From NCBI GenBank assembly GCA_017694845.1, contig JADIMI010000062.1:1-37960 (forward strand): 37,960 nt of DNA, read 5' to 3'. The notes beneath the pieces are model-generated. The model saw only the letters and a list, made by a program, of their open reading frames with translations, had not been told where the DNA came from and made no database searches. Positions 7,740 through 16,821 of this stretch are shown here, piece after piece; positions within the stretch are counted from its first letter, which is position 1; every line of letters begins with the position of its first letter. Position numbers and translations under genes: made by a program. This stretch comes from Candidatus Cryptobacteroides intestinavium (GTDB lineage: Bacteria; Bacteroidota; Bacteroidia; Bacteroidales; UBA932).

Positions 7740-9695
7740 ATGATAAAGACAATCATTACAAAATGCACATACATCGCCTGCGCATTGCTGTTCACTGCTG
7801 GATGCAGCGATCTTAAATTCGGTGACGCATTTCTCGAAAAGGCCCCTGGAGTCGATGTTACCCTGGATACGATATTTTCATCCAGGATGTATGCAGAAAG
7901 GGAGCTTGTAGGAGCCTATGCCACACTCAGGACATGTCTGACAGTACACGCCAACAACGGCCATTATGAATTTCAGAACGCCGGGAACAAGGTGGCATGG
8001 GACAATCTCGACTCTTTTACAGATATAATACAGTCACATTGCACGTGGGGAGGCGCATACGGCACCTTTTATTCAGGTCTATACGATGCAGAGCTGGAAA
8101 ATGACGGTTACGGCAAGTACGGATTCAATCCGGACTGCGATGCTTCCTGGACAGGAATAAGGCGTGCCTACATATACATCAACAACGTGGACAGAGTGCC
8201 AGATATGACGGATGAGGAAAAAAGAATCCGCAAGGGTGAAGCGAGAATGATCATTGCATTGAATATGCACGAACTTCTCCGTCATTTCGGCGGCGTTCCG
8301 ATTCTCTATGATTACGCGACACCTGAAAACGACCTTACAACAGATTATTCCAGAAAGACTTTCGAGGAAACTGTGAACTTTATAGTCGGGCTTTGCGACC
8401 AGGCTGCGGAAGAACTCCCGTGGACCGTTTCCGAAGCCGACAACGGCAGGATGACGAAAGCCGGTGCAATGGCCTTGAAAATAAGGGTACTGTCATTTGC
8501 CGCCAGTCCTTGCTTCAATGCTGACAGGCCATATCTCGACATGCCTGAGCCTACGGCTGCCAACGCTGATAAAATCACGGTGGACTACAGACATATGGTC
8601 TGGTACGGGAATTATTCGGAGCAGAGATGGCAGGATGTCATAACCGCCTGCGAGGAATTTTTCCGCGAGAACGAGAAGAACGGCAACGTATATCGCCTCC
8701 AGGCCCCTGCAACCAATGATGCCGAAGGCTACAGGGAGGCTTTCAGCAGCTGCTATGCCGACAGGACAAGCCCTGAAATCCTTATCCACACCGGACGTGC
8801 CATACCTTATTTCGGAGACACTTATCACAAGAACTATTTCGGCCTTACAGATGAGAACGGCGCAGGACGTGGATATGGAGGAGGCTGTGTTACATTGAAC
8901 TACGTGGACAAGTTCCAGAATATTGACGGGACGCGGTCGGATTATGCCAGGTGGATTGAACAGAACGGCAATATAGGGACTCTGGACAACAATCCTTTTA
9001 CAGGGAAAGATCCAAGACTGTATGAAACCGTACTTATCGCAGGCGACAGGTACAGAAACAGAGTCGCCGAGACCTGGACCGACGGCCAGGAACACGGCTC
9101 TGCAAGCAACCCGAAAGCGGCGACTGGATTTATAATCAGAAAATTCCTGTGGGACTACAATGATGAATTTTTCTCGAAGGCCACAAATTCAGCCTATATC
9201 CGTCTCCCTGAAATATATCTTATATATGCGGAAGCGCTGAATGAAGTCGGCAGGAGCACAGAAGCCCTCGAATATCTTGACAAGACGAGAACGAGAGTGG
9301 GCCTTCCGAAGATGACGATGGATATGCTCGCGCAACTGCATTCAGTCGAAGATCTCCCTGCATATCCGGAGTGTCAGCTGCAGGGCAATCCATTGCTGAG
9401 AGAGGAGATTCTCGATGAAAGAGCCAGGGAGTTCTGCTTCGAGGAAGTGAGGTGGTTCGACATTGTAAGATGGAAAAGGGACGACATATTCAAGACACCA
9501 TTGTACGCTGTAACCATAGAAATCGAAAGCGGTGACTACGAAACCGGGGATCTCAGACTCTCGTACAGCCAACCGAGAGTCGACGACATCCCGCGTGCCT
9601 GGAGCACTAATTTCAACCGCAAATGGTATATGAGTGCATTCCCGTCGGATGAAGTGAACAAGGGTTACGGCCTTGTGCAGAATCCTGGCTGGTAA
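7740..9695 (+). CDS. susD: SusD/RagB-family glycan-binding lipoprotein (first pair)
   Basis: This 651-residue surface lipoprotein (lipobox FTAGC, Cys22) forms the lid over the preceding SusC and captures its ligand. Features typical of the family are the N-terminal segment with YAERELVGAYATLR, the TPR-like helical core containing RKGEARMIIALNMHELLRHFGGVPIL, and the C-terminal RAREFCFEEVRWFDIVRWKRDD followed by the final GLVQNPGW. At 651 residues it is longer than the 500-550 usual for SusD, with extra loop sequence in the ligand-facing middle part. It lies 8 bp behind susC1 and is cotranscribed with it. The family is certain; the specific glycan is not visible in the sequence. Confidence 0.93.
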   Translation: MIKTIITKCTYIACALLFTAGCSDLKFGDAFLEKAPGVDVTLDTIFSSRMYAERELVGAYATLRTCLTVHANNGHYEFQNAGNKVAWDNLDSFTDIIQSHCTWGGAYGTFYSGLYDAELENDGYGKYGFNPDCDASWTGIRRAYIYINNVDRVPDMTDEEKRIRKGEARMIIALNMHELLRHFGGVPILYDYATPENDLTTDYSRKTFEETVNFIVGLCDQAAEELPWTVSEADNGRMTKAGAMALKIRVLSFAASPCFNADRPYLDMPEPTAANADKITVDYRHMVWYGNYSEQRWQDVITACEEFFRENEKNGNVYRLQAPATNDAEGYREAFSSCYADRTSPEILIHTGRAIPYFGDTYHKNYFGLTDENGAGRGYGGGCVTLNYVDKFQNIDGTRSDYARWIEQNGNIGTLDNNPFTGKDPRLYETVLIAGDRYRNRVAETWTDGQEHGSASNPKAATGFIIRKFLWDYNDEFFSKATNSAYIRLPEIYLIYAEALNEVGRSTEALEYLDKTRTRVGLPKMTMDMLAQLHSVEDLPAYPECQLQGNPLLREEILDERAREFCFEEVRWFDIVRWKRDDIFKTPLYAVTIEIESGDYETGDLRLSYSQPRVDDIPRAWSTNFNRKWYMSAFPSDEVNKGYGLVQNPGW

Positions 9696-9721
9696 TAATA
9701 ACTAAAATGATATAGAACGTG

Positions 9722-12718
9722 ATGAAAAAACATATTACAGCAATACTTCTACTGCTTGCCTGCACTATCCTTTCAGCACAGGAAAACGGAGTGAAGGTCA
9801 AAGTGACCGATGAAGAAGGAATGCCTGTCGCCGGGGCGGTTATATCCGTAAAGGGAAATCCGGCGCCGGTCCTTACGGACAAGAAAGGGGAAGCCACAGT
9901 CTATGCAATGATCGGCGACAATCTGACAGTGACTCTTTTCAACAGATATTATTCGGAGACGACAGTCGATTCTGAAAACATGGACATCCAGTTTTCCAGA
10001 AATGACCTTCTTCTGGATATAGGATACGACAGAAAGGTTTCCAAAAAATATTCAAGCATGTCTATCGACGGCGCTGGATCTTCGGACATCGAAGTGGCAA
10101 GGGACAGAAGCGTGTTGAATTCGGTAAACGGTCTTATACCCGGTCTGTATGTAAGCCCGGCATATAACGTTCCATGGTTCCCGACTCCGAATGTGTATGT
10201 CCGCGGGAAAGGATCATACAACGGGAACGGCGTCAAGTATTTCATTGACGGGATTGAGCGTGATCCGTCACTCGTCAATTCAGAGGAAGTCGAGAGCGTT
10301 ACTGTGCTCAAGGATGCAGCGGCCCTCGCGATATACGGTGTAAGGGGCGCAGACGGTATTGTACTTATAACAACTAAACGTGGTTCGGACGGCGCCATGA
10401 GAATCAAGACTGATTACAATTTCGCCGTAGCTACACCTTACGATATGCCGAGGATGGCGTCGGCCGCCGATTACGCCGCCGCTGTAAACGAGGCTCTGGC
10501 AAACGACGGACTGGCTCCCCGCTACTCGATGAATGACATAAACGCACTGCGCAACGGCACCAGCAAATATATACCTGATGTGGACTGGCAGAAAGAAATG
10601 CTCAGGAGCACTGCATTCACCCACGACTTCAATATTTCGCTCGATGGAGCTGAGAAGAGGATGCGGTACTATGTCTACGGAAATTTCAACAGTTACAGAG
10701 GCCTGCTCAACAACACAGAATCCAACGAAGGCTATTCGACACAGCTGCAGATGTCAAATCTACGACTCAGGACAAACCTTGAGGCCGATGTAACAAAGAC
10801 GACTAAGCTGAGACTTAATATGATGGGAGACCTTAACCAGTATCAGGAACCTGCCAGCGGCTATTATCTGTCAGGTATTTACGATACACCGGCCGCTGCA
10901 TTCCCTGCCAAAGCCGAGGACGGCACCTGGATCAGGAGCACCATGTTCGCCAATCCTCTGGCCACGCTTACAGCATCAGGATACAATGTTTATCTTCAGC
11001 GGTCTCTGTATGCAGACATCAGCATTGATCAGGATATGTCCGCCATAACGGAAGGCCTGTCGCTACAGATCAAGGCGAATTATGACAACAGCGCCAATAT
11101 CAAAGACTCCCACACCAGGTCTTATGCATATTACAATCTGAATTACCAGTATGACGCCGCCGGCAATGTAACCGGCACCACACTGGACAAGTACGGCAAT
11201 GAGACCGGTCTGAGTTTCGGTTCGTCCCTCCAGTCAGGGAGCTATGTATACACAAGGTTTTCAGCATCCGCAAAGCTCACATATGACAGATCTTTCGGAG
11301 ACCACGGCGTCAGAGCTGATGCAATATGGTCACTGACAAGAAAAAAGACCAGAGGGCAGAATAACATATTCCCATATATGGACTACATCCTGAGGGTCGG
11401 ATATGACTATCGTAAGAAATATATCATCGATCTGGTCGCCGACTATGCCGGAAGCGCATATCTGATGGAAGGAGACAAGTACAGGCTGTATCCTGCACTT
11501 TCCGCCGCCTGGATCATTTCTTCAGAAGACTGGATGAAAGGCGCAGATGCTGTCGACTACCTCAAGCTGAGAGCTTCGTACGGAATATCAGGTTACGACG
11601 GCCGAATAGGATACGGTCTGGACAAGGCAAGCGCCGGCTCTGGATACCAGTTCGTCACAATGGTCGGTTCTTCGCAGGGCGGACTTGCGCTCAATTCCTA
11701 CGCTTCAACATATATCGAGCCCGAGACTGACTACAAGGCCGATGTCGCTCTGGAAATGACTCTCTTCAAGAATCTGGACATTCAGATAGAAGGATTCTAC
11801 AATAACAGGAAGAATATCAAGGTGTCATCCAGCGGTGTATACTCCAGCCTGCTCGGACTCACAGCTCCTTCGATCTTTACGGGAGAAACGGTGAACTACG
11901 GAGCGGAACTGGCCATCGACTGGAGCCGCAATATAGGCGATTTCTACTATCATGTCGGCGGGACAGCCTCATATACTATGAACAAGATACTCGAGATGGG
12001 AGAGGAATTCCACCCGTACGACTACATGTACAGAACCGGGAACTCCATAGGGACCCTAGTCCTGTACGAGGACAATGGCCTCTACCAGAAATCTGATTTT
12101 GATTCCGAGGGAAACCTGCTTCCAGGCAATCCCGTTTCCACTCTCATAAGCACACTCCGTCCCGGTGACGTGAAGTATGTGGACAAGAACGGAGACGGCA
12201 AGATCGATCCATACGACAAGTCTTATATGCCGGAATACAATTACGATCCATACCTGACATACGGCATCAATTTCGGATTCCGCTACAGAAACTTCGGTAT
12301 GGAGGCCATGTTTACCGGAATCGAAGGCAGGACAGTGCAGCTGACAATATCAAGTGTCTACTGGCCTCTGTATGGCAACAACAGGAACATATCCGAGTTC
12401 TATCTGGCTGACCACTGGTCGGAGAGCAATCCAGGCGGACGATATCCGCGACTGACTACGCTCACCAACGGAAACAATTTCCAGGGCGGCAGCACAATCT
12501 GGCTCGAATCAGGAGACTTCTTCAAATTGAAGTATTTATATCTTTATTATTCATTGAAGAACAAGAAAGAAAAAGGTGTACTGGATGAAGTGAGGATATT
12601 CGTTCGCGGATACAATCTTTTCTCTTTCGATTCGATAAAGATTTTCGATCCTGAATCTATCACTTCAGGGTATCCTACCACAAGAGCATTGCAGGCAGGA
12701 GTCAAATTCACCTTCTAA
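9722..12718 (+). CDS. susC: SusC-type TonB-dependent outer-membrane glycan transporter (second pair)
   Basis: This is a second SusC, 998 residues from the ATG at 9722. A GTG one codon earlier is possible but less likely. The signal peptide ends near LSAQ, and a regulatory-like domain follows (residues about 22-100, VKVTDEEGMPVAGAVISVKG). The plug carries YFIDGIERDPS and ESVTVLKDAAALAIYGVRGADGIVLITT, then a beta-barrel ending TRALQAGVKFTF. It has the DKNGDGKIDPYDK calcium-type loop. It is clearly diverged from susC1 in barrel and plug, so it probably takes a different fragment of the glycan rather than being a recent duplicate. It starts 26 bp after susD1 and is followed 14 bp later by its own SusD. 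Confidence 0.95.
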   Translation: MKKHITAILLLLACTILSAQENGVKVKVTDEEGMPVAGAVISVKGNPAPVLTDKKGEATVYAMIGDNLTVTLFNRYYSETTVDSENMDIQFSRNDLLLDIGYDRKVSKKYSSMSIDGAGSSDIEVARDRSVLNSVNGLIPGLYVSPAYNVPWFPTPNVYVRGKGSYNGNGVKYFIDGIERDPSLVNSEEVESVTVLKDAAALAIYGVRGADGIVLITTKRGSDGAMRIKTDYNFAVATPYDMPRMASAADYAAAVNEALANDGLAPRYSMNDINALRNGTSKYIPDVDWQKEMLRSTAFTHDFNISLDGAEKRMRYYVYGNFNSYRGLLNNTESNEGYSTQLQMSNLRLRTNLEADVTKTTKLRLNMMGDLNQYQEPASGYYLSGIYDTPAAAFPAKAEDGTWIRSTMFANPLATLTASGYNVYLQRSLYADISIDQDMSAITEGLSLQIKANYDNSANIKDSHTRSYAYYNLNYQYDAAGNVTGTTLDKYGNETGLSFGSSLQSGSYVYTRFSASAKLTYDRSFGDHGVRADAIWSLTRKKTRGQNNIFPYMDYILRVGYDYRKKYIIDLVADYAGSAYLMEGDKYRLYPALSAAWIISSEDWMKGADAVDYLKLRASYGISGYDGRIGYGLDKASAGSGYQFVTMVGSSQGGLALNSYASTYIEPETDYKADVALEMTLFKNLDIQIEGFYNNRKNIKVSSSGVYSSLLGLTAPSIFTGETVNYGAELAIDWSRNIGDFYYHVGGTASYTMNKILEMGEEFHPYDYMYRTGNSIGTLVLYEDNGLYQKSDFDSEGNLLPGNPVSTLISTLRPGDVKYVDKNGDGKIDPYDKSYMPEYNYDPYLTYGINFGFRYRNFGMEAMFTGIEGRTVQLTISSVYWPLYGNNRNISEFYLADHWSESNPGGRYPRLTTLTNGNNFQGGSTIWLESGDFFKLKYLYLYYSLKNKKEKGVLDEVRIFVRGYNLFSFDSIKIFDPESITSGYPTTRALQAGVKFTF

Positions 12719-12732
12719 CTAAAGATACCGTT

Positions 12733-14382
12733 ATGATAAAATCATTAAATAAAATAGCAATTGTTCTTGCTTCGGCGCTGGCGGTCTCCTGCGATTTCCT
12801 CGACCAGAAGGAATACGTATATCAGAGCTCAGAATACCAGTTCAGCACTTTCGAGAATACAGAGAAGGTCCTTTCAAATGTATACGGGTATCTGAACAAG
12901 GATCTCCCGTGGCAGTACAGTACATTCAGCTGCGCCACCGATGAAGGGTCATACGCGTGGGACAGCAACGGCATCAAGGCTTTCTATGACGGAACCTGGT
13001 CTCCTGTGAGTCTTGTGGCTGACAATTTCAGTTATTACTGCAATGCAATCACCGCCGCCAACTATTTTCTAGAGAATGTCCCGGACGACTTCCCTGATTC
13101 TAAATATGTCCTTGACTATGCAGACAGAATGATACAGCTGAAGAATTTTCCTCATGAAGCGAAATTCCTCAGGGCTTTTTTCCATTTTGAACTGCTGAGG
13201 AGGTACAACAACATTGTGATTCTCGACAGGATGCTCACCCCGGAGGAGGCGAACTCAATCTCTCCGGTAGACTTCCAGACAGCCGCGTCATGGATAGCGG
13301 ATGAATGCGATGCCGTCAAGGACCTGCTGCCGGATACATATGCGAACTTCCCTACTGGACGTACGAACAGAGTTACCAAGGGAGCGGCAATGGCCCTGAA
13401 ATCAAAGGTATTGCTGTATGCCGCCAGCAAGCTCAACAATCCTGACAACGATAAAGAGAAATGGGAAAAAGCAGCCGCTGCAGCAAAGGAACTGATTGAC
13501 CTGAATCTTTACCAGCTTGTAGATGAGGAAGTTGTAAACAACTTCGATGCCAAGGGCTACATTTTCGGCGTAATAACCAACGCAAGCAACAGTTTCGAAA
13601 GTGCAAATTTTCCTATCGGGGTAGAAGGCGGGAACTCGGGATGCTGTCCATCCCAGAATCTTGCAGAAGCCTTTGATCTTCTGGACGGGACTCCTTTTGA
13701 CTGGAACAATCCGGACCACAGGGCTGTCGCTCTCGATCCTTCAAAGAGGGATCCGAGATTCGGCAAGACTCTTTATGTCAACGGTGCACTTTTCAAGGGC
13801 GAGCCTCTGGAAATGTTCTACGGAGGACAGAACGCCCTTCCGAAAGACGGCGGGACCAGGACTTCCTATTATCAGAAGAAGTTCTGTATAGAGGAGACAT
13901 CGTTTGTAACGGGCAACTCTAAAAGTTTTACACACGTGTATCCGATCTTCCGCTATGCGGAAATCTTCCTGAACTATGCCGAGGCGCTGTATGAAGCTAC
14001 ATCGGATCCTGAATTTACAGGAACTCTGAACGGGGTTGACTTCACAATGTCACCGCTGGAAGCAATGAACCGAGTAAGGCAAAGGGCCGGTGTAGGTCTG
14101 GTGACTGACACCGGAAACTTCAGGGAGAGGCTGCGGAAGGAAAGGATGGTCGAGCTCGCATTCGAAAACCAGCGCTTCTGGGATGTTCGCCGGTGGTGCA
14201 TAGGAAAGCAGACCGAAGACATATACGGCCTTTCACTTACACAAAATCCCGATGACGGCAGTATTTCTATGGAAAAATCAGTCATTCAGGAACACCCATG
14301 GCAGGACAAATACAGTTACTTCCCATATTCTGATGCAGAACTGGTCAAGAACAGACACCTTATACAGAACGACGGCTGGTAG
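12733..14382 (+). CDS. susD: SusD/RagB-family glycan-binding lipoprotein (second pair)
   Basis: This 549-residue lipoprotein (lipobox LAVSC, Cys20) is of normal SusD length. The N-terminus CDFLDQKEYVYQSSEYQF with ENTEKVLSNVYGYL, the helical EAKFLRAFFHFELLRRYNN segment, and the C-terminal RKERMVELAFENQRFWDVRRW followed by a final LIQNDGW are classic for the family. It partners the SusC directly upstream. The next gene, the sialic acid lyase, is 206 bp away, the longest gap in the operon. Expression may be split there by the structured RNA segment between them. Confidence 0.93.
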   Translation: MIKSLNKIAIVLASALAVSCDFLDQKEYVYQSSEYQFSTFENTEKVLSNVYGYLNKDLPWQYSTFSCATDEGSYAWDSNGIKAFYDGTWSPVSLVADNFSYYCNAITAANYFLENVPDDFPDSKYVLDYADRMIQLKNFPHEAKFLRAFFHFELLRRYNNIVILDRMLTPEEANSISPVDFQTAASWIADECDAVKDLLPDTYANFPTGRTNRVTKGAAMALKSKVLLYAASKLNNPDNDKEKWEKAAAAAKELIDLNLYQLVDEEVVNNFDAKGYIFGVITNASNSFESANFPIGVEGGNSGCCPSQNLAEAFDLLDGTPFDWNNPDHRAVALDPSKRDPRFGKTLYVNGALFKGEPLEMFYGGQNALPKDGGTRTSYYQKKFCIEETSFVTGNSKSFTHVYPIFRYAEIFLNYAEALYEATSDPEFTGTLNGVDFTMSPLEAMNRVRQRAGVGLVTDTGNFRERLRKERMVELAFENQRFWDVRRWCIGKQTEDIYGLSLTQNPDDGSISMEKSVIQEHPWQDKYSYFPYSDAELVKNRHLIQNDGW

Positions 14383-14404
14383 TTTCTGAAAGGATTGTCA
14401 TAAT

Positions 14405-14473
14405 CGGACAGTGCAGGAGGCAATCTCTGCCATGCAGCCAATACATTACTGTGTGAAAATTCCTGACTGTCCG
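14405..14473 (+). other. Inverted-repeat element in the susD2-nanA gap
   Basis: CGGACAGT (14405-14412) is the exact complement of ACTGTCCG (14466-14473) and could close a branched structure containing a small GGCA/TGCC hairpin (14419-14431). A second short hairpin, CACGG-CATA-CCGTG, lies at 14540-14553. There is no U-tract directly after either, so simple termination is unlikely. A role in mRNA processing or in setting the susCD to nanA ratio is inference. The rest of 14383-14588 shows no open frame worth calling and no convincing promoter. Confidence 0.35.
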
Positions 14474-14588
14474 GTCTTGACAGGAAAGTGCGGAACAGAA
14501 AAGAAGGATAACCGATCCGGGACTGCACTCGTCACGGGTCACGGCATACCGTGTCTGGGATGCAGATAATTTTTAAAATACAGCTACA

Positions 14589-15506
14589 ATGGAAAAGATA
14601 AAAGGTCTGATCGATGCCCCTTTCACACCGTTTTTCGGAAACGGCGAAGTGAACTGTGAACCGATTCCGGCATATGCCGCCATGCTGGCCGGGAACGGTC
14701 TTAAAGGTGTGTTTATAAACGGATCTTCCGGAGAAGGATATATGCTGACGGAAGAAGAAAGGATGAAACTGGCGGAATGCTGGATGGATGCCGCACCGGA
14801 AGGATTCAAAGTGATCGTACACGTGGGAAGCTGCTGCGTGAAGTCAAGCAGGATGCTTGCCGGACATTCTGAAAAGATAGGCGCGTGGGGCATAGGGGCT
14901 ATGGCTCCCCCATTCCCAAGGATAGGCCGCATCGAAGAACTCGTGAAATATTGCGAAGAGATAGCGGCTGGCGCCCCTGATCTTCCATTCTACTATTATC
15001 ATATCCCGGCTTTCAACGGTGCGTATCTCCCCATGGTTGATTTCCTGAAAGCAGTGGACGGCCGCATCCCGAATTTTGCCGGCATCAAATATACCTACGA
15101 AAGCATTTACGAATACAATCAATGCCGTCTGTACAAGAACGGAAAATTCGATATGCTGCACGGTCAGGATGAAACACTGCTTCCGGCACTTGCAATGGGC
15201 GGAGCGGAAGGCGGTATAGGAGGGACGACCAACTACAATGGAATCAATCTGACAGGCATAATCGACGCATGGAAAGCCGGAGACATCGACAGAGCCAGAG
15301 AACTGCAGAATTACTCCCAGGACGTCATCAACATTATCTGTCATTACCGCGGCAATATCGTGGCCGGAAAGAGGATAATGAAACTCATCGGACTTGATCT
15401 GGGGAAAAACCGCACACCATTCCAGAATATGACTGACGAAGAAGAAGCCAGAATGAAGTCAGAACTCGAGGCCATAGACTTCTTCAACCGCTGCAACAGA
15501 TTTTGA
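14589..15506 (+). CDS. nanA: N-acetylneuraminate lyase
   Basis: This 305-residue cytoplasmic aldolase should split N-acetylneuraminate into ManNAc and pyruvate, the first step of sialic acid catabolism. It has the DHDPS/NAL-family TIM barrel signatures: pyruvate-binding GSSGE at residues 45-49, the catalytic tyrosine in YYYHIPA (Tyr137, the same number as in E. coli NanA) and the Schiff-base lysine in GIKYT (Lys167; Lys165 in E. coli). Its length is normal. It follows the two SusCD pairs and sits 15 bp before an MFS transporter. The linked sialidase/esterase gene at 32793 supports the sialic acid role over dihydrodipicolinate synthesis or another keto-acid aldolase. The ManNAc-2-epimerase that usually accompanies it in Bacteroides nan loci is not in the window. 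Confidence 0.85.
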   Translation: MEKIKGLIDAPFTPFFGNGEVNCEPIPAYAAMLAGNGLKGVFINGSSGEGYMLTEEERMKLAECWMDAAPEGFKVIVHVGSCCVKSSRMLAGHSEKIGAWGIGAMAPPFPRIGRIEELVKYCEEIAAGAPDLPFYYYHIPAFNGAYLPMVDFLKAVDGRIPNFAGIKYTYESIYEYNQCRLYKNGKFDMLHGQDETLLPALAMGGAEGGIGGTTNYNGINLTGIIDAWKAGDIDRARELQNYSQDVINIICHYRGNIVAGKRIMKLIGLDLGKNRTPFQNMTDEEEARMKSELEAIDFFNRCNRF

Positions 15507-15521
15507 ATCAACGAAAATGAG

Positions 15522-16751
15522 ATGAGAGACGCAAAAATATATCCGTGGGCAGTAGTCGCCATGCTCTGGGGTGTAGCATTGCTTAATTACATGGACAGGC
15601 AGATGCTGAGCACTATGAAAGATGCAATGCAGATTGATATCAGCGAACTTCAGTCAGCCACCAATTTCGGACATCTCATGGCTGTATTTCTATGGATTTA
15701 CGGACTGATGAGTCCTGTATCGGGGATAATAGCAGACAGGATGAACCGCAAGTGGCTCATAGTGGCAAGCCTGTTCGTATGGTCGTCTGTCACATATCTT
15801 ATGGGAGTAGCCGACACATACGGACAATTGTTCGCTCTGCGGGCGGTGATGGGGATAAGCGAAGCCCTGTACATCCCGGCAGGCCTCTCACTGATAGCGG
15901 ATTACCATACCGGGAAATCAAGATCCCTCGCAGTGGGGATCCACATGACAGGACTGTACGCAGGACAGGCCATAGGAGGGTTCGGAGCGACGGTGGCTGC
16001 AATGTTTTCGTGGCATGCCACCTTCCACTGGTTCGGAATCACAGGAATTGCATATGCGTTTATTCTTGCACTGTTCCTGAAAGACAGGAAAACTGGAAGG
16101 GCAGAGGACAGCTCCGGCACCAGACAGCCTGAAGCGAGTGTCTCTTCAAGTCTCAAAGCATTGCTGACAAATGCCGCCTTCTGGGTGATTCTCATTTATT
16201 TCGCAGCGCCGAGTCTTCCGGGATGGGCCACGAAGAACTGGCTGCCTACACTGCTTTCCGAAAATCTGAATCTACCGATGTCGCAGGCAGGTCCGATTGC
16301 TACGATTACGATTGCCGTATCTTCGTTTATCGGAGTAATTGCAGGCGGGACACTGTCCGACAGGTGGGTTCAGAAAAATCTGCGCGGTCGTGTCTATACC
16401 GGGGCCATAGGGCTTGGATTGACTATACCGTCCCTGCTGTTGCTAGGATTCGGGCACAATGTAGTGTCTGTCGTCTGCGCCGGTCTCCTTTTTGGTATAG
16501 GCTATGGCATTTTCGACACGAACAATATGCCTATCTTATGTCAGTTCGTATCTTCAAGACAGAGAGCCACAGCCTACGGCGTAATGAATATGGCGGGCGT
16601 ATTCTCCGGTGCCGCCGTAACGCATATGCTTGGAAGCTGGAGTGACAACGGCAATCTTGGAGCCGGCTTCGCAATACTGGCAGCCGCCGTTGCCGTCGCG
16701 CTGTGCGCACAGCTTTATTTTCTGCGTCCAGGGACAGACAATATGGAATGA
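15522..16751 (+). CDS. MFS transporter, probable sialic acid (organic anion) symporter
   Basis: This 409-residue inner-membrane transporter has about 12 hydrophobic segments. The N-terminal WGVALLNYMDRQMLST motif is typical of the anion:cation symporter branch of the major facilitator superfamily. The MFS loop 2-3 signature appears as GIIADRMNRKWLI, with a related GTLSDRWVQKNLRGR in the second half. It begins 15 bp after the sialic acid lyase, so the likely cargo is N-acetylneuraminate entering the cytoplasm, as for NanT in Bacteroides nan operons. I do not assign nanT because substrate cannot be read from the sequence. It is the last gene of the forward operon and meets the reverse hydrolase operon tail to tail, 70 bp apart. 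Confidence 0.8.
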   Translation: MRDAKIYPWAVVAMLWGVALLNYMDRQMLSTMKDAMQIDISELQSATNFGHLMAVFLWIYGLMSPVSGIIADRMNRKWLIVASLFVWSSVTYLMGVADTYGQLFALRAVMGISEALYIPAGLSLIADYHTGKSRSLAVGIHMTGLYAGQAIGGFGATVAAMFSWHATFHWFGITGIAYAFILALFLKDRKTGRAEDSSGTRQPEASVSSSLKALLTNAAFWVILIYFAAPSLPGWATKNWLPTLLSENLNLPMSQAGPIATITIAVSSFIGVIAGGTLSDRWVQKNLRGRVYTGAIGLGLTIPSLLLLGFGHNVVSVVCAGLLFGIGYGIFDTNNMPILCQFVSSRQRATAYGVMNMAGVFSGAAVTHMLGSWSDNGNLGAGFAILAAAVAVALCAQLYFLRPGTDNME

Positions 16752-16821
16752 AGCGTACAGACCGGAAACAATATATGAAAGAGCCTGTATATGCAGGTAT
16801 CTTCATTTCTGCGACCGGCTA
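16752..16821. other. Convergent intergenic region
   Basis: This 70-bp gap separates the forward MFS gene from the reverse GH20 gene. The only structure I see is a weak CCTG/CAGG hairpin around 16784-16797, without a clear T-tract on either strand. A bidirectional terminator is expected here but is not clearly visible. Confidence 0.3.

Noticed and set aside
14540..14574. Possible promoter or attenuator just before nanA
   Set aside because: TAATTTTT at 14567-14574 is close to a -7 box, but there is no -33 element or operator. The nearby CACGG hairpin is not directly followed by a T-tract.
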